A stretch of 64,000 nucleotides of DNA, taken from the NCBI GenBank assembly GCA_016748015.1, contig JAAOMT010000009.1, positions 1,899,020 to 1,963,019 of the forward strand, written 5' to 3'. This document shows positions 1-12,397 of the stretch, in pieces; the stretch's first letter is position 1, and each line of letters opens with the position of its first letter. The position numbers and the translations under genes are program-made. Under the pieces are notes generated by a model. It saw nothing but the letters and a program-made list of their open reading frames with translations. It was not told the origin of the DNA and searched no databases. This stretch comes from Geosiphon pyriformis. Lineage: Eukaryota; Glomeromycota; Glomeromycetes; Archaeosporales; Geosiphonaceae.

Positions 1-309
1 CGACTAGTTGTATGTTAAATAGTTGCTTCTTTTCCAAAGTGGCCTAAATGGATATCCAAGTACATGTTAAATAAGATAGTTTCTTTTTCATTTTCGGTTA
101 TAACTCTCAATGGATTATCTGAATTTTGTTAATTCTGGTAATAAAGTATGTAGTTTTGAATAAAATAATGTTTTGATAATTTCTGGAACTTAATTAGTTC
201 TTTTATTAATGTGTTTTTATCTAACTATAGTGTTCTCAAGTATTGGCTAAGATTTTTGTAAAGATAATTGTCTATTGTTTATGAATTGATTGTTTAATGG
301 TTTTTATGT

Positions 310-860
310 GTGTTTCATTCGTGACAAACAGTTAGCATTGGCATTTTTGGTATCTTTTTTGTATTTGATGATATAATCATATGGTGCTAATATTTGTGAT
401 CATCTGGTGTATTTTTTTTCAGTGCTTTCTTGTTATTTAACCAGACCAGATCTCTATAATCTGTGGTAATATCAAAAGATTTGTACCATAAATATGTGTC
501 AAAGTAAATGCAACTCCAGACTACTGCTAAGCATTCCAGTTCATGTACTGCATAGTTTTGCTCTGCCATACTAAGACTTCTACTGGCATAAGCAATTATA
601 TGTTCTTTTTCATTATCATCTTTTTGTGAAAGAATGGCTCCAAGTCCCATTCCAAAGGCATTTGTGGCCAAAATAAATTTCTTGTTGAAACCCGAATAGA
701 TTATTATTGGTGATTCAATAAGCTTTTGCCTAAGATACTCAAAAGCTTTTTGCTGTGTTTTGGTCCATTCAAATTTCACATTTTTAGATAGTAGATAATT
801 AAAAGGTTTGGCAATGTTTAAAAAGTTTTTTATAAAGTGGCAGTAGTAAAATGTGAGTTC
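310..860 (-). pseudogene. Ty3/gypsy RNase H domain (degenerate)
   Basis: This domain would degrade the RNA strand during reverse transcription. An open stretch of 174 codons (387-911) carries the RT tail and RNase H: the GLGAILSQ strand, the IIAYASRSLS turn, HELECLAVVW with its catalytic Glu, and ITTDYRDL. The first catalytic Asp, expected in a TDA-type motif, reads Asn (ATNAFG). After a stop the same reading resumes as DYIIKYKKDT and ends NANANCLSR, where families usually read NADALSR, so another Asp has become Asn. The domain cannot be active as read. Confidence 0.85.
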
Positions 861-904
861 TAAAAAACTTCTAATTTCTGAAACATTTTGAGATATTGAA
901 AAAT

Positions 905-1625
905 TTTTCACTTTGTCTATTTTTGATGGATCTGGTTTTATTCTATCTTTTTCAACTATGTGTCCTAGAAATGCTAGCTTATTTTTCCCAAAGAAACATT
1001 TTTCTAAATTTAATTTAAGTCCAGCATGTCTTAATCTTTCAAAAACTTGTTGTAAATGTTGGAGATGATCTGCGAATTTTGGCGAGAAAACATTTGTATT
1101 GTCTAAGTAGACAACAATGGATTGTTACAGAATTCCAGAATAAATTACATCCATTAGTCTTTGAAATGTTGCAGGGACATTGGTGAGTTCAAAGGACATT
1201 ATATTGAATTCATAATTGCCATTTTGTGTGGTAAATGCTGTTTTGTGTCTGTCTTTTGAATCTATTTCAACCTGTTAGTATCTACTGGTCAAGTCAAATG
1301 TAGAAAACCATTTTGCTCTTCCAAAAATGTCAAAGATTTTGTCAATTAACAGTATTGGGTATGAGTCTTTGGTTGTTTTGCTGTTTAGTTTGTGATAGTC
1401 AATGCAAAATCTAATTTTTCTGTTTTTTTTTCTTACTAAAACAACTGGTAAGGACCATGGGCTTATTGATAGTTAAATTATTTTTTTTTTCAACATGCTT
1501 TGGACTTCTTTTCTGATAAAATTATGCTCTATTGGTGGGACACAGTAAGCACGTTGTTTTTCAGGTTTAGCGTCCCCAGTAAGAATTTGGTGTTGAACCA
1601 AATTGGTTTTTCCAAATTCACTATT
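905..1625 (-). pseudogene. Ty3/gypsy reverse transcriptase domain (degenerate)
   Basis: The minus strand encodes recognisable RT blocks: an N-terminal LVRKKNRKIRFCIDYHKLN block, FSTFDLTSRY followed by an in-frame TAG where a Trp codon is normal, FELTNVPATFQRLMD, a second in-frame stop, VVYLDN (normally YxDD), and the connecting block LKLNLEKCFF with FLGHIV. It is in frame with the downstream RNase H. The second catalytic Asp is Asn, and two stops interrupt the domain. The lesions look like transitions in coding sequence rather than random indels. Confidence 0.88.
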
Positions 1626-1916
1626 TCATGAAAATATATTAGAGTATTTTAAAATTAATGCTTTTAATTGTCACTGTTGGTCTGAATCCATTGTTTCAAT
1701 GTTTAATTTGGCCAATTTTTTTGGCGTAAATTAATAGCATTCCAACGGTTGTTGCCAATTTATTGAAGTGAGTTCACAGTAAAGGGCAATTTCTAGGAAA
1801 TTTAGAATTTTTTATAGTGTTGACACGTTTTCTAGCTCCATTCCAAGGTATCCCATGATGGTATTTTCTGGAATGTATATAAGCTCTTCTGTGGTATTCA
1901 TGATAGGAATTTTTAT

Positions 1917-2510
1917 TCATTGTGTTTTGTTAGCTAGAATAAAAAAGTTAATAAGTCCTATAGAAAACTGTTGGCAAGTTTCTGGGTGGGGCTCAAATAT
2001 TAGATTTATATCTTTTATTGTCCTTTTTATTTTAATTTCTGATTTTCTGTAAGGCATAAGCATGATTGACTGCTCAGTTTTAATTAATTCACCTTTTTCT
2101 TCTATTGTTTCAGTGAAATTTGCTTCAATTCCTTTTCCTGTCGATCCGAAACCAAAAGTTCTTCTCGTTGTTTGTATCAATTCCTCATGATTTTCCACTG
2201 GCATGAATTTCCCAATTTTTACTAATGGTAGAAAAATTGCTTGTGCAATCTTCTCCTTAGATTCAATAGTATAAGATTTTTCTGAATTGTTCTGTAGCAA
2301 AACCATCAAATTTCCAGTATATCCAGAGTTAATTACTCTTCCTTGAATACTTATTTCTTTTTTTGCGAGGTTTAATCACAATGCTATTTGAACCATTATT
2401 CCTGGTGGAATTTCAACCACTATTTTCAGATTAATTTTGGTGATGCTCCTGGGTGGTAACATTGTGGATTGGTCTTCTAGATAATGTAGATTGAATTCGG
2501 CGTTGGTTGG
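1917..2510 (-). pseudogene. dUTPase domain within gypsy Pol (degenerate)
   Basis: The reading INSGYTGNLMVLLQNN, KEKIAQAIFLPLV and TTRRTFGFGSTGKG matches motifs III, IV and V of trimeric dUTPases, which hydrolyse dUTP to dUMP. Upstream of a stop, NAEFNLHYLED and IPPGIMVQ fit motif I and the strand before motif II, and LAKKEISIQGRV fits motif II leading into III. The motif III Asp is Asn (INSGYTG), and motif I is AEFN where AGxD is usual. The domain lies between protease and RT. The reading continues into KIKRTIKDINLIFEP, a linker towards RT. The identification rests on three well-kept motifs. Confidence 0.8.
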
Positions 2511-2792
2511 ATGGACTCTTTCAGGTATTATTCCTAAGTGCCTATTGTTATAGTATCAGATGTTGATCACCTGTTCTAAGTCAGTATAGACTATAAATTT
2601 TTTTGACTCAGGACTGTCAGATGAGTTTTGTTGATTTATTGATTGATTTTGAAACTGCTGATACTCAATTTCCATTTTTTTTTCTAAGTTTTTTTTGTCT
2701 TGACACTCTTCACAGCATTGATTTTGGCACAAGATAAGACAGTTTTTGCAAAGATAAATGTTGATTTGAGCGAGATATTGTTCTTGCTCTTG

Positions 2793-3180
2793 TCAAGTAA
2801 GGCATAGTTGTTGGTAGTAGTTTTGGAATTTGTCTACTGGGTCAAACATATTGTAGCTGATGACTTTGTTAGCTACTTTGGCTGACTCTTTCCAATGTTG
2901 TATTTCTTCAGCAGTTCTTCCTCTTACTTTGGTCTGTGCAATATTGTACAACTTATCCTCATCATGTGGGTAGTACTGTAGTCTTCTTACTGCTCTGTTG
3001 AATGCTGCTTTAAATGGTGTTCCTCCTCTTACCCAGTCACAGATGAGGATCATGTATTGGCAAATTGTGTATTACATCCTTCCTCTGCCTAACATGTTGA
3101 TACAGTTACACCCTTTTGGCAATAGTTCTTCACAAGTAAGACATGGTTCTTTGTTCTATTTTTCATGTTTTTCTGGGTAA
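2793..3180 (-). pseudogene. gypsy polyprotein segment between protease and dUTPase, function unknown
   Basis: An 86-codon open stretch (2,793-3,053) contains WVRGGTPFKAAFNRAVRRL and a hydrophilic helix-rich continuation. The minus strand upstream reads Cys-rich words such as CEELLPKGCNC before a stop. It sits between protease and dUTPase of copy A, so it is most likely a linker or zinc-binding part of Pol. I do not recognise a named domain. Stops flank it on both sides. Confidence 0.5.
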
Positions 3181-3566
3181 CCGTATTTTTCTTTATTACA
3201 ACAGTTACAATAGTAATGGGTGGAGTTTCTTGGGTCTTTGTCTAGTGTGCTGCACACAGTCATGGACAAGCATTTTTTATTGCAAACTGAGCATTCTAGC
3301 TTTGGTCTGTGTTGCTGGTGGTTTTTTCATAGACTTACCTGGTTCCATTTGAATCTTTCTTCACTCCTCCAAGTTGGTATGGCCAGTAGTCCTGTTCTTT
3401 GATTATTAGCCCACAAGAGCTGATAAGTTTTGATGGCTGGTAGGGCTGGATTTTCCTCGAATTCAAAGATGGGTCTTTGATTGGTGCTGAATTTTTGGAA
3501 GTGGCCACATGTGGCTGGAATTCTGGCATGGTGGTCATTATAGCTAATAAGAAGCTCTTGGGTGGT

Positions 3567-4172
3567 CTAGTCTAATGTGGCATTGGCTTTTGTTAGCCAG
3601 TTATTCCCTACTAATGCTTGATATTGTGTAACATCCATTACTAATACTTTTGTAGGTATTATTATGCTATTAATTTCAAAAGGGAATGTGTCAATTTCAC
3701 CATGAGACAGCTTGGTACTTCCATCAGCTGTTATAATTTGGGACATTGTAGCACGATCAACTTTGAAACCCAGTTGGTTTACTAGTTGAAGTGTCACAAT
3801 GCTTCTGGTAGATCTACTGTCTAAGATGAGTTTAATTAGCATGTTATTTACTTTTGCTTCTGTGTACATAGCAGTGATTAGGCATTCCTCGTCCAATGCT
3901 GTTCCACTAAACATAGCCTCTTTTTTCTCTAATTCAAAAGGAAAAATAGCTGCAAGACTGTTATCTTCCATAACAACAGCTGGTGGTATTGTTTGGATCA
4001 AGTTCTGGCTATTGGTGATATTTTCAGTTCCAGATATGTTATCATTAATATTTCCAAGATTTAAGTTTTCCAATATATTAAGGTAAGTTGGCTGGAAATT
4101 TGGGTAGTTTGGATAGTTTGTGTTTATTTGCTGATTAGGTCCTATGTAATTAGGATTTCTAGTAATAATCAC
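3567..4172 (-). pseudogene. Ty3/gypsy aspartic protease (degenerate active site)
   Basis: A 201-codon stretch ends in a retropepsin-like domain. The active-site block reads LILDSRSTRSIV where D-[ST]-G is required, so the flap-side Gly is Arg. It is followed by QLVNQLGFKVD, ITADGSTKLSHGEI, FPFEIN and TQYQALVGNNWL, the usual strands of Ty3-type proteases. The first half is Asn- and Pro-rich and probably belongs to the gag-protease linker. GGA to AGA is a G-to-A transition after T, the same context as several other lesions in this window. The enzyme would be inactive. Confidence 0.82.
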
Positions 4173-4365
4173 ATTTTAACCTAATATTGGCTGACTTCGA
4201 AACTCTGGATGTTAGTTTGGATTTAGAATTGCTGGTCATTGTTGGTAAGTTCCTTAATTTTGGTACATAGTGAGGTATTAACATGGTATTGGCATGTATT
4301 AATTTTTGAGCATTTGGGGGGGGCATGTAATAATTATTTTCGCATGCCTCTTGCATCATTTGCAT

Positions 4366-4626
4366 TTAACATTGGCCAATCAAATGTCCTATGCATTTGC
4401 AAAAATAACAGGTGCATGTTTTTGTTTTGAAGTCCTGACATGACAAGTAATTATTTTGGCTGCTACTGAATTTCTGGTTGCATCTTTGAAGTGTTTGGTA
4501 TGTGTTATTTCTTCCTGAGTTTGAGATGAGATAACTTTCTATTTTTTTAGAAAGTTCCTCCCCTAATTGTGCTACTTTTTTCTCTAAAGTTTCTGTCTTG
4601 TTTTCTTCAATCACTATGTTAACCAT
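4366..4626 (-). pseudogene. gag nucleocapsid segment with CCHC zinc knuckle
   Basis: The 86-codon stretch ends CYFCKCIGHLIGQC, a correctly spaced CX2CX4HX4C retroviral-type knuckle that binds nucleic acid in the capsid. It is preceded by a predicted amphipathic helix (VAQLGEELSKKIESYL). It lies upstream of the protease in the element's sense, as expected for gag. Confidence 0.75.
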
Positions 4627-4973
4627 TTAACTATGGTTAGCTTTTTTCTTAGCCGATTCAAGAGCTTTGGTGAGTATAATGGCTTCTGGTAAAAAATTAG
4701 GGTGGACAGAACGTACTCTTCCTAAAATGCTGTTTTTTAATCCTCTAATAAATTGATTTAAAACCTGAGGATTGGTATAGTATCTTTGCTTAATCGCTTC
4801 AATCTGATGGCAAATTTGATTAAATTAAGCAAGGTATTGGGTAACAGTTTCATCTGTATCTTGCTTGATAGTATTGAATTTGTTTTGCAGTTGGATTATG
4901 GTGTTTGGGTCATTAAAATACTCTAAGAGTGTGTCTTTGAATTCAGTGAAGCTATGGGTTTTGTTTCCAAGCT

Positions 4974-5633
4974 TTAATACCATGAGTCAGCAGTGCCTTT
5001 TAGGAAGAAAGGTAATGTTTGGATTGCTCTTTGATCATTCCAGTTATTTGCCTGGATGGCTTTTTGTGCTTCTTTGAGCCATGTGTGTACATCTGTTTCT
5101 TCTTTTTCTCCTGAAAAATCCATTAATCGTGTGATATATGGTGTGGTCATTTTGTCATTGTTTCCTGTTGGTGGATTTATTGGTCTAAGAGGAAGTGGAA
5201 TGATATTTCTTTGAGCGTCCCTAAAAGTGACTTCTCTTATATCTGGTTCTTCCTTTTGATTACGAGTTTTTTGGTTTCTGAACTGGCTGCTTGTTCCCAT
5301 GACTGGTCTTGTGCTTGTTTTTTCACTGGTTTTTTCAGATTCCGATTCAGACTTCTCTTTACAGTTTTTAAACTCTGCTCTAAATTTTGGTTGAAAAAGG
5401 GGTTTTTGGAATAGCAATGAATATTCTCCTGTTATTGGTATATTTTTCCAATCACATTGTTTAGGTTTATCAGTATAATTAGGAGTTCTCGGTGTTTGTG
5501 GGGTTGATGTAGATGATGATGCAGCTTTTAATGGAAGTTGGATTTTATTATCTGGGAAAAAATGGTAAGATTTTTCTTCTGGCAAATAAAAGCGTTGTTT
5601 TTTTACTGATTGCATGATGTTTTTCTTGGGCAT
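4974..5633 (-). pseudogene. gypsy gag capsid region
   Basis: A 219-codon stretch starts at 5,633 and runs from a basic, Pro- and Ser-rich N-terminal part (SESESEKTSEKTS) into a structured C-terminal part: YITRLMDFSGEKEETDVHTW, then EAQKAIQANNW and LPFFLKGTADSWY. The latter is the typical capsid motif of Ty3-type gag, where a short Trp-containing helix precedes ALL..G.A..WY. The remaining capsid down to the zinc knuckle is broken by stops and frame changes between 4,640 and 4,970. Confidence 0.75.
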
Positions 5634-5828
5634 TTGGGCAGGTGTTCCTAATTTTTACTGATTTTCTTTGTGATTAATTTCTGGGTTGTGGATGTGTTTT
5701 TTGGTATTTTTTGTGGATATTGGGTAATTTTCATTGGCATATTGCTCAATTTTGCAATGAATTTGAACAATAGTCATGGCTAATGCTGTTGTTTTTTTTG
5801 TAGTAAATTGAGATAATTTTCTATATAA

Positions 5829-6038
5829 TTAATGTTTTGTGTTGTTTGGTTCTTCTTCCCTTCCTATGTAATAATTTATTCTCGCATTAATGTAATAGGT
5901 AAGGGCGTTTTCAGCTGGACAACACTCTTCTGGTAATCCAAAATCATTTTGATGTTGTAAATAAAAGACACAGCAGAATTCAACAACAGTGAGATTAAGA
6001 GTTTTTGTCACCACTTTGGTTTTTCTTCTTTTTAGCAA
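5829..6038 (-). pseudogene. N-terminal gag-like fragment of gypsy copy A
   Basis: Sixty-nine codons including FCCVFYLQHQNDFGLPEECC and AENALTYYINARINYYIG. The position just upstream of the gag capsid and the same orientation suggest that it is the N-terminal polyprotein region of the same element, separated by stops at 5,640-5,830. Function is unknown. The assignment rests mainly on context. Confidence 0.5.
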
Positions 6039-6730
6039 TGAATTATTGCTAATTATTAGTTTTCTTTAATTTTCTTTCCTCATAGGATTCACCAAATGTT
6101 ACGGGATGGTTTTCTTGGTATATTTTAATTGTTGATCTTCTGTTTTTAATTGCAATCAGTTTTTCGTGAGTTCTTCTATTTTATGTGTTAGATATTAATG
6201 ATAATGTATTGAAGATTTTTTCTTGATGTTGTAATATAAGTCTTCTTTTTAATTTTAGTTGTCTTTGTATGTTGTGTACTTCTTCCCAAAGGCTAATCTG
6301 AAATCTATTCACTGTCTGAGATCTTCTTTGAGGCTATCCTTGCAATTGCCTGATGTGTTTCTATAATCTAGAAACACAGAATGTTAATGGTCTTTTCATG
6401 ATTTTTCTAAGTATATAATAAAGCTTTTTCAATTTAATTAGTAATCACATGAATAATCTTGATTAAGGATTATTCTTCTAAAGAGTTCAAAGATGGAATG
6501 ATAGTTTCATTTATTAGAGAGGGTATGTAAATTTTATTGTTAATCTTGTAATTGTGATGTTCATTCAATTTATTATTTTTATTAATTCTTTTTGAATAAG
6601 ATTTTATTTAGATATTTGTTGCTTTAAGTTGAAGCTTGTTCAATTTTTCATCATTAAAACTATTGTATATATATATAATTATTGTTTTACAAAATAATGT
6701 CTTGTAATACTCTATTTCTGTTATTTTTAA

Positions 6731-6824
6731 ATAGTGCTTGCTGCTATTGTGAAATAGTGCTTGCTGCTTTTGCATGATAGTGCTTGCTGCTATTGTAAAA
6801 TAGTGCTTGCTGTTATTTGTAAAT
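6731..6824. repeat. Four tandem copies of a 23-bp unit
   Basis: Units starting ATAGTGCTTGCTGCT begin at 6,731, 6,754, 6,777 and 6,800, with two or three differences between neighbours. They are richer in G and C than the surrounding sequence. Position upstream of the gag region suggests the 5' LTR or leader of gypsy copy A, where such repeats can serve as enhancer elements; this is inference. Confidence 0.85.
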
Positions 6825-7499
6825 TATTTCTTTTTATAAATTGTTGCTGTGCTATTTCATGATTGGCTAATTTATATTATTTATAATTTCTATTAAATTC
6901 TTGAACTGTAACACCAGTATATATTGATTATAGAAAAAAAAGTAAAGGATTAAATCTAAATTTTTGAAGCTAAAACAAACATTTGTGAATTAAGAAAAAT
7001 TGACATTATTAATTACTATATACTAGCTAAAAACCACAAACACATTAAGATTCTTATACATAATACAACTAAAAACTTTATAAAAATATTAAGTAGAATT
7101 ATTATCAAATACTTAAACATAAAAGTTGAGAATTAAGCACTTGCTACTATTCTAGACTTTTTACAACTTTACAAATATGTGGATATTATATTATAAACTA
7201 TATATAAACAAAAAAAATGCTATTTGTTATAACCAAAACAATTAGAACAAATGAACTTAAGAAATTTAGATCTATTTCAACATATGTAGTTTAAGATGTT
7301 ATTCAATAATTTTATTGACATTTTTGTGAGTAAAAACAAATTTGGCCAAATTAATATTATCTAACACCAAATCAAAATAGAAAATACTATGTTAATAAAA
7401 CAATAAGCATATAAAGTATCCCCAGCCAGCCATGAAATCATCTAACAAAAAATCAACCAAATATTAGACAATAGGTTAATTCAATTATTAATAAGTTCA

Positions 7500-9850
7500 T
7501 AATTATTATCAGTAGTACTTATTTAAAAAAAAAATAGAAAAATCTGTTTTTGTGTAAATTACTGAAAACTTAACAGTATTACTTATAGAAACAGTTATCT
7601 AACTCTATAGATACAAAAGTTATTCAATGTTTTTGAAAAAAAGACATGGTTTTAATATTGAACTTAGATAGTAGTTATTGGCAAGTAGTCATAAATCCAA
7701 GTAATAAAAAGAAAACAACATTTATAATCAGAGAAAAAAATTTTGAATTTAATATTATGTTATTTGGTTTAACTAATGTTTTAGTCATTTTTTAACAATT
7801 TATAGAAATTGTATAAATTGAATTGCTATAAAAATCTGTAGTATTCTACTTAAATAACACCAATATGTTCTCAGAAACATTTGATAATTATTTTTATTAT
7901 CTTCAAAAAGTATTCAAAAAGTTAAAAAGAGCCAGATTGAAATTAAATACAACTAAATGCTTCTTTAGCAAAATTGAACTCAAGTTTTTGGAACATGTTA
8001 TAAGTAAAAATAGCATCAAAACAGATTCAGACAAGATTAAGATAATTAAATACTTTTTAATATCAACAAATCTTATAAAATTAAGAGCATTTTTGGAATT
8101 TACTAAATACTATTGTCACTTTATTCAAAACTTCTCCAAATTGGCTCAACTACTTTACTAGCTTTAAGCAAAGAATGTTAAATATGAATAAATTGAAACT
8201 CAATAAGAAGTTTTTGATATCTTAAAAAGAAAGCTTATTTAAGCTTTAATACTAATCTATTCAGATTACAACAAACCAATTATTATTATCATTAATGCAT
8301 TTGGTTAAACATTAAGAGCTGTATTATTACAGAAAAAAACTAATAAACAAGAACATTTAGTAACATATGTCAGCCAAAGTTTAAGTTCAGCTGAAAAAAA
8401 CTATAGAACTTTAACATTAGAACACTTAGCTATTTATTGAACTGTTATTAAATAGAAAGAATACTTAAGTCAAAAGTTTAATGTATACACTAATTACAAA
8501 AAATTAACATTAATTCAAAAACAAAAATTTGGAAATAATTACTATACAAGATGAAAAATATAATTATGACTATTTAATTATATTATATATTATAAAAAAA
8601 GAAAAAAAAATAGAAATGCCAACAGTTTGTCATAAATAAAACAAATCTAAAAACATTTTAACCCAAAAATATAACAAAAAATAAAGATACAAAAATATCA
8701 ACAATTCCAACATTATATTAATACTTAACAGTTAAGAAAAAATTATTTCAAAAGAAACAAAACAACATAAAACAACAATCAAAATATTTTATTATTTACC
8801 AAAATATATTATATTAAAAAAACAAAAAACATTCAAACCAACTATTCAAAATAGTTACAGAATCAGAAAAAAAACAATACTGTTCAACATGCATTTAAAT
8901 TCAACTACAAAACATTTTTATAAAGAAAAAATCATAAAAAAAACCAGAAAAAAATACTATTGGTCATCAATATATTCAAATATTATCTAATATATTCAAA
9001 ATTATAATGCTTATTAGAAAAAAAAAGGAACAAAACTCAGTATATCACTAAGACTATTTAAAGTAAGACAATTATTCAAATAAATTAGAATTAACTTAGT
9101 CAGATCATTAACAATAACCAGTAAAGATAATTAATATATAGTAGTAATTATGAACTATCTTATAAAATAGCCAAAAGCAAGAGCAATTCAAAAAGCAGAT
9201 GCAAAATTTATAACCAAATTTGTATACCAAAATTTAATTTGTTGACATAAATGTTTAAAAAAATTATTATTAGATCAAGAAATTTATTTTGTAAACAGAA
9301 CATTAATAGAATTAAGTTAAAAATTTAAAATTAAGAGACTATTATCATTATCTAATTATTTATATTCTTAGTATTATTTGCTTATTAAATAATAAAACAA
9401 AATACCATATAAGCAATACTATTTAAATTTGTTTATAGTATAAAAACAACATTACTAGTTGAAATAAATATCAATACATATTTAATAAAACTAATAATAG
9501 AAGCCAATTTTTAGAGAACATTTTTAAAAAGAATATATAATTTAATAAAAACTTTAAAAAACAAAAGATGAAGAACAGCTAATAATATACAAAAGTCACA
9601 AGCAAAACAAAAAAAACAATATAATAATTAATTACTAGATAAACCAGTCAAATTTAGAATTGGAGACAAAGTACTCTTATATTATACCAAAGCAAAAAAA
9701 CAATGGAGTGAAAAATTTGATTTCAAATAGAACAGACTATTTTACATTAAAGAAATTTTAGAAAATAAAGCTTATAAATTAAGATAAAACAACAAAATTT
9801 TAGCTAAAACAGCACATAGAGATTAAATAAAATCATATTACAATATAGCA
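7500..9850 (+). mobile_element. Ty3/gypsy retrotransposon, copy B (heavily decayed)
   Basis: On the plus strand a stop-ridden reading keeps RT blocks (LNLDSSYWQVVI at about 7,650, LFGLTN, FYLNNTNMFS in place of the YxDD block), the 98-codon stretch 7,865-8,161 (LKLNTTKCFFSKIELKFLEH, FTKYYCHFIQNFSKLA), RNase H words (TYVSQSLSSAEKNY at 8,365-8,410) and an integrase C-terminal region (IGDKVLLYYTKAKKQW at 9,660, then KEILENKAYKLR). Both catalytic RT Asp codons read Asn and several Trp codons are stops. It is much more AT-rich than copy A and points the opposite way, so the two are independent insertions. Confidence 0.85.
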
Positions 9851-12260
9851 TTATTATTTATTAGTAATATTTTATAACTAAAAATACAATAAATACTAGT
9901 TCAATCAGATAAAATTTCACAAGATCTAGAACCAATTATAATTATTAATACAAACATGTCAAATTAATTTACAAAAACAGTATATAAAAAACCAATATAT
10001 ATAACAAAAGCAAATAAAAAAATGGAAATTATTATAACATTTATTTACTAGTTTAACAACTATTCCAATTGATTAAACATCAAAAACTGAACATGAAAAT
10101 CACAATCAATTAATAAACTATTTAATATACAAAAAAAAACAGAAATTCTAATATGAAATATAGCATAAAGTATACAAAAGATATAAAAATATAATAAAGG
10201 ATATAATAGCAAAAGTAAAAATATTTATAAAAATACCAAAGACAATAATACTATATAAGAAGTTAATAAAAAAAATTGAAAATAGTAAACACAACAATTT
10301 TCAAGAAACTTTTACTATTATTACTTAGAACAAAAGCTCAATATTCAGAATTTATATACAGATAAAATAAAACAAATGTTTAACATAAAAATATTACAAC
10401 AATTCAAACAATTTGTGAGAAAAAACAATCTATTCACACAAACATAAGCAATATACTAGTTACAAACAGAATTTTAAGACTGTTTAAAAATACTATTACA
10501 TCCAACAATAAACATAATAACTATTAACCAATTGAAAAAAATTACCAATATTCAATTTAAAGAATTATGGACCAATATTGTCCAAGTAATTTTCGAAAAA
10601 GAAATAATAGAGCTAATCTAAAAGAAAGATTTAAGAAATTTAAGAAATCTTAACAGAGTCTAATATTAAAAAAAAAGAATAATATTACTTATAGAAATTA
10701 AGAATTATAATAATAAATAAAATAACCAATCAGAAATAGACATAGTAAAAAAAAATTGCAGAATTTCTTTTGGAGAATTGCAGAATTTCAGAATTTCAGA
10801 ATTTCAGGAATTTTTTGAAAAATTGCAAAATTCTAAAGAATCTCATATAACACAAATTATGTATATATAGTAAAAATATTAAAAACAGAAAAAATATTCG
10901 ACTTAAATAAAACAGTAATTAACAATAATTATTTATTCTACTCTTTTTTTTAAAAGATAATTTTCTATAACTTAAAATGAAATTACATTAATATTAATAA
11001 AATATCTAATTATTATTCAATTTATGTTATCATTGCTTGATTACAGAAATATTAATCACTTTTACACTATTAATATTCCATATTAATAAAATTTAATATT
11101 TAATCATACTAAACCAATAGTTTTTAATTATAGCTATTAACAAAATACTAATTTCTTATTTTTTTTCTTATTTTTTGTATTTTTTTTATTTTTATTTATT
11201 TTTTTTTGTTTTATTTTTTTGTTGTTTACTAATTGATTAAAAAAATTAAGCACTAAATAATTAATGTTAAAAATAGTCTGATAAAAGACCTAAAAACAAG
11301 AGTAAAAATTTAAGAATAGCTTATTAGAAAGGCACAACTGCCAGAATAAATTGGTTATCACACAAAAAAAAATTTACAAAAGAAATCATCAATTAAATCT
11401 TTGTTCATTATACAAAAAACTCAACCAAAATCTTTAGATTCCAAAATTTTTAGAAATTACCAATATTATTAGCTATTGAGTACTAAGTTACAAGTTTGTT
11501 ATTTGTATTAATACTCTAAATAATTATTTATAACACTAATCACATGTAATAAATGTGTAATTTATGTTTAATTTAGAATTTTAAATAGTTGTATTATATT
11601 AAATAGTAATTGGGTCTTATTTATAAATGCAAAAAAAAAAAATTTTTTTAATTTACAAAATAATAATTTTAATATTGTTTTTATTTATCAAAACTAATTA
11701 ATATATTAAAATAATAATAAATATATTAAAAAATTTAAAATAAATAATAAAATATTTTAAATATTAACAGATTTTAATATAATTTTAAAAACTACATTAA
11801 ATATATTAAAAACTGTTTTAATATTAATTGTAAATATATTTAAAAATATATTATATAAAAAAATAACAATTACAAAAACCAAAAAATTTTTATAGATTTA
11901 ACAATTTTAAAAATAAAAAAAAAACAAACCAATTTAATTTAATATTTAATATTTAAAAAAACTTAAAAAGCAAATTTTATACAAAATAATTTCATATTAT
12001 TTTAAAATACAGACTTAATATTAATAAAGATTAATTTAATCTTAAAAGTAATATTAAACACTAAAATAAAACCACTTATTTAATAAATTTTTAACAACTT
12101 ATAATTGTTTTTTAAGTATTATTAAAAATAGCACCAAAAAATCAAAAAAAGTTAATTTAATATTTATTTAGTTAGCTTAATTTTTAAGATCAAATAATTT
12201 AATAAATTAATTAATTAAAAATATATTATTATTATTGTTATTTAAATTAGAAAAAAATTT
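9850..12260. other. Very AT-rich stretch without genes
   Basis: No coding sequence could be supported here. The first part (9,850-10,750) may be 3' sequence of gypsy copy B. A small set of near-tandem AGAATTTC words lies at 10,758-10,812. From 10,900 the sequence is almost only A and T, with long A and T runs, as expected for fully decayed repeats. Confidence 0.7.
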
Positions 12261-12397
12261 TAATTTTTTTTTTTCAATCATTTAATGAATGAAGTCCAAA
12301 TGCACCCTAGTACTATACATCATACAAATGATCTAAACTAAGAACAAATCATGTATTTTCTATACGTAACCAGCCACTTAGACCAATCAGAACAATA

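Larger units (their letters stand above)
1..6830 (-). mobile_element. Ty3/gypsy LTR retrotransposon, copy A (degenerate, left end outside window)
   Basis: Reading the minus strand from about 6,040 down to 1 gives, in order, a gag-like region, a CCHC zinc knuckle, a retropepsin-like protease, a Cys-containing stretch, a dUTPase, reverse transcriptase and RNase H. That is Ty3/gypsy Pol order with a dUTPase inserted between protease and RT. Integrase should follow RNase H but would lie left of base 1. In-frame stops and altered catalytic codons show the copy is dead. The upstream limit is uncertain; a set of 23-bp repeats near 6.73-6.82 kb may lie in the 5' LTR. No primer-binding site or paired LTR could be identified. 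Confidence 0.88.

Noticed and set aside
1855-5414. Plus-strand ORFs over the gypsy element (for example 1,855-2,052, 3,799-4,086, 5,211-5,414)
   Set aside because: They are antisense shadows of dUTPase, protease and gag, and show no motifs of their own.
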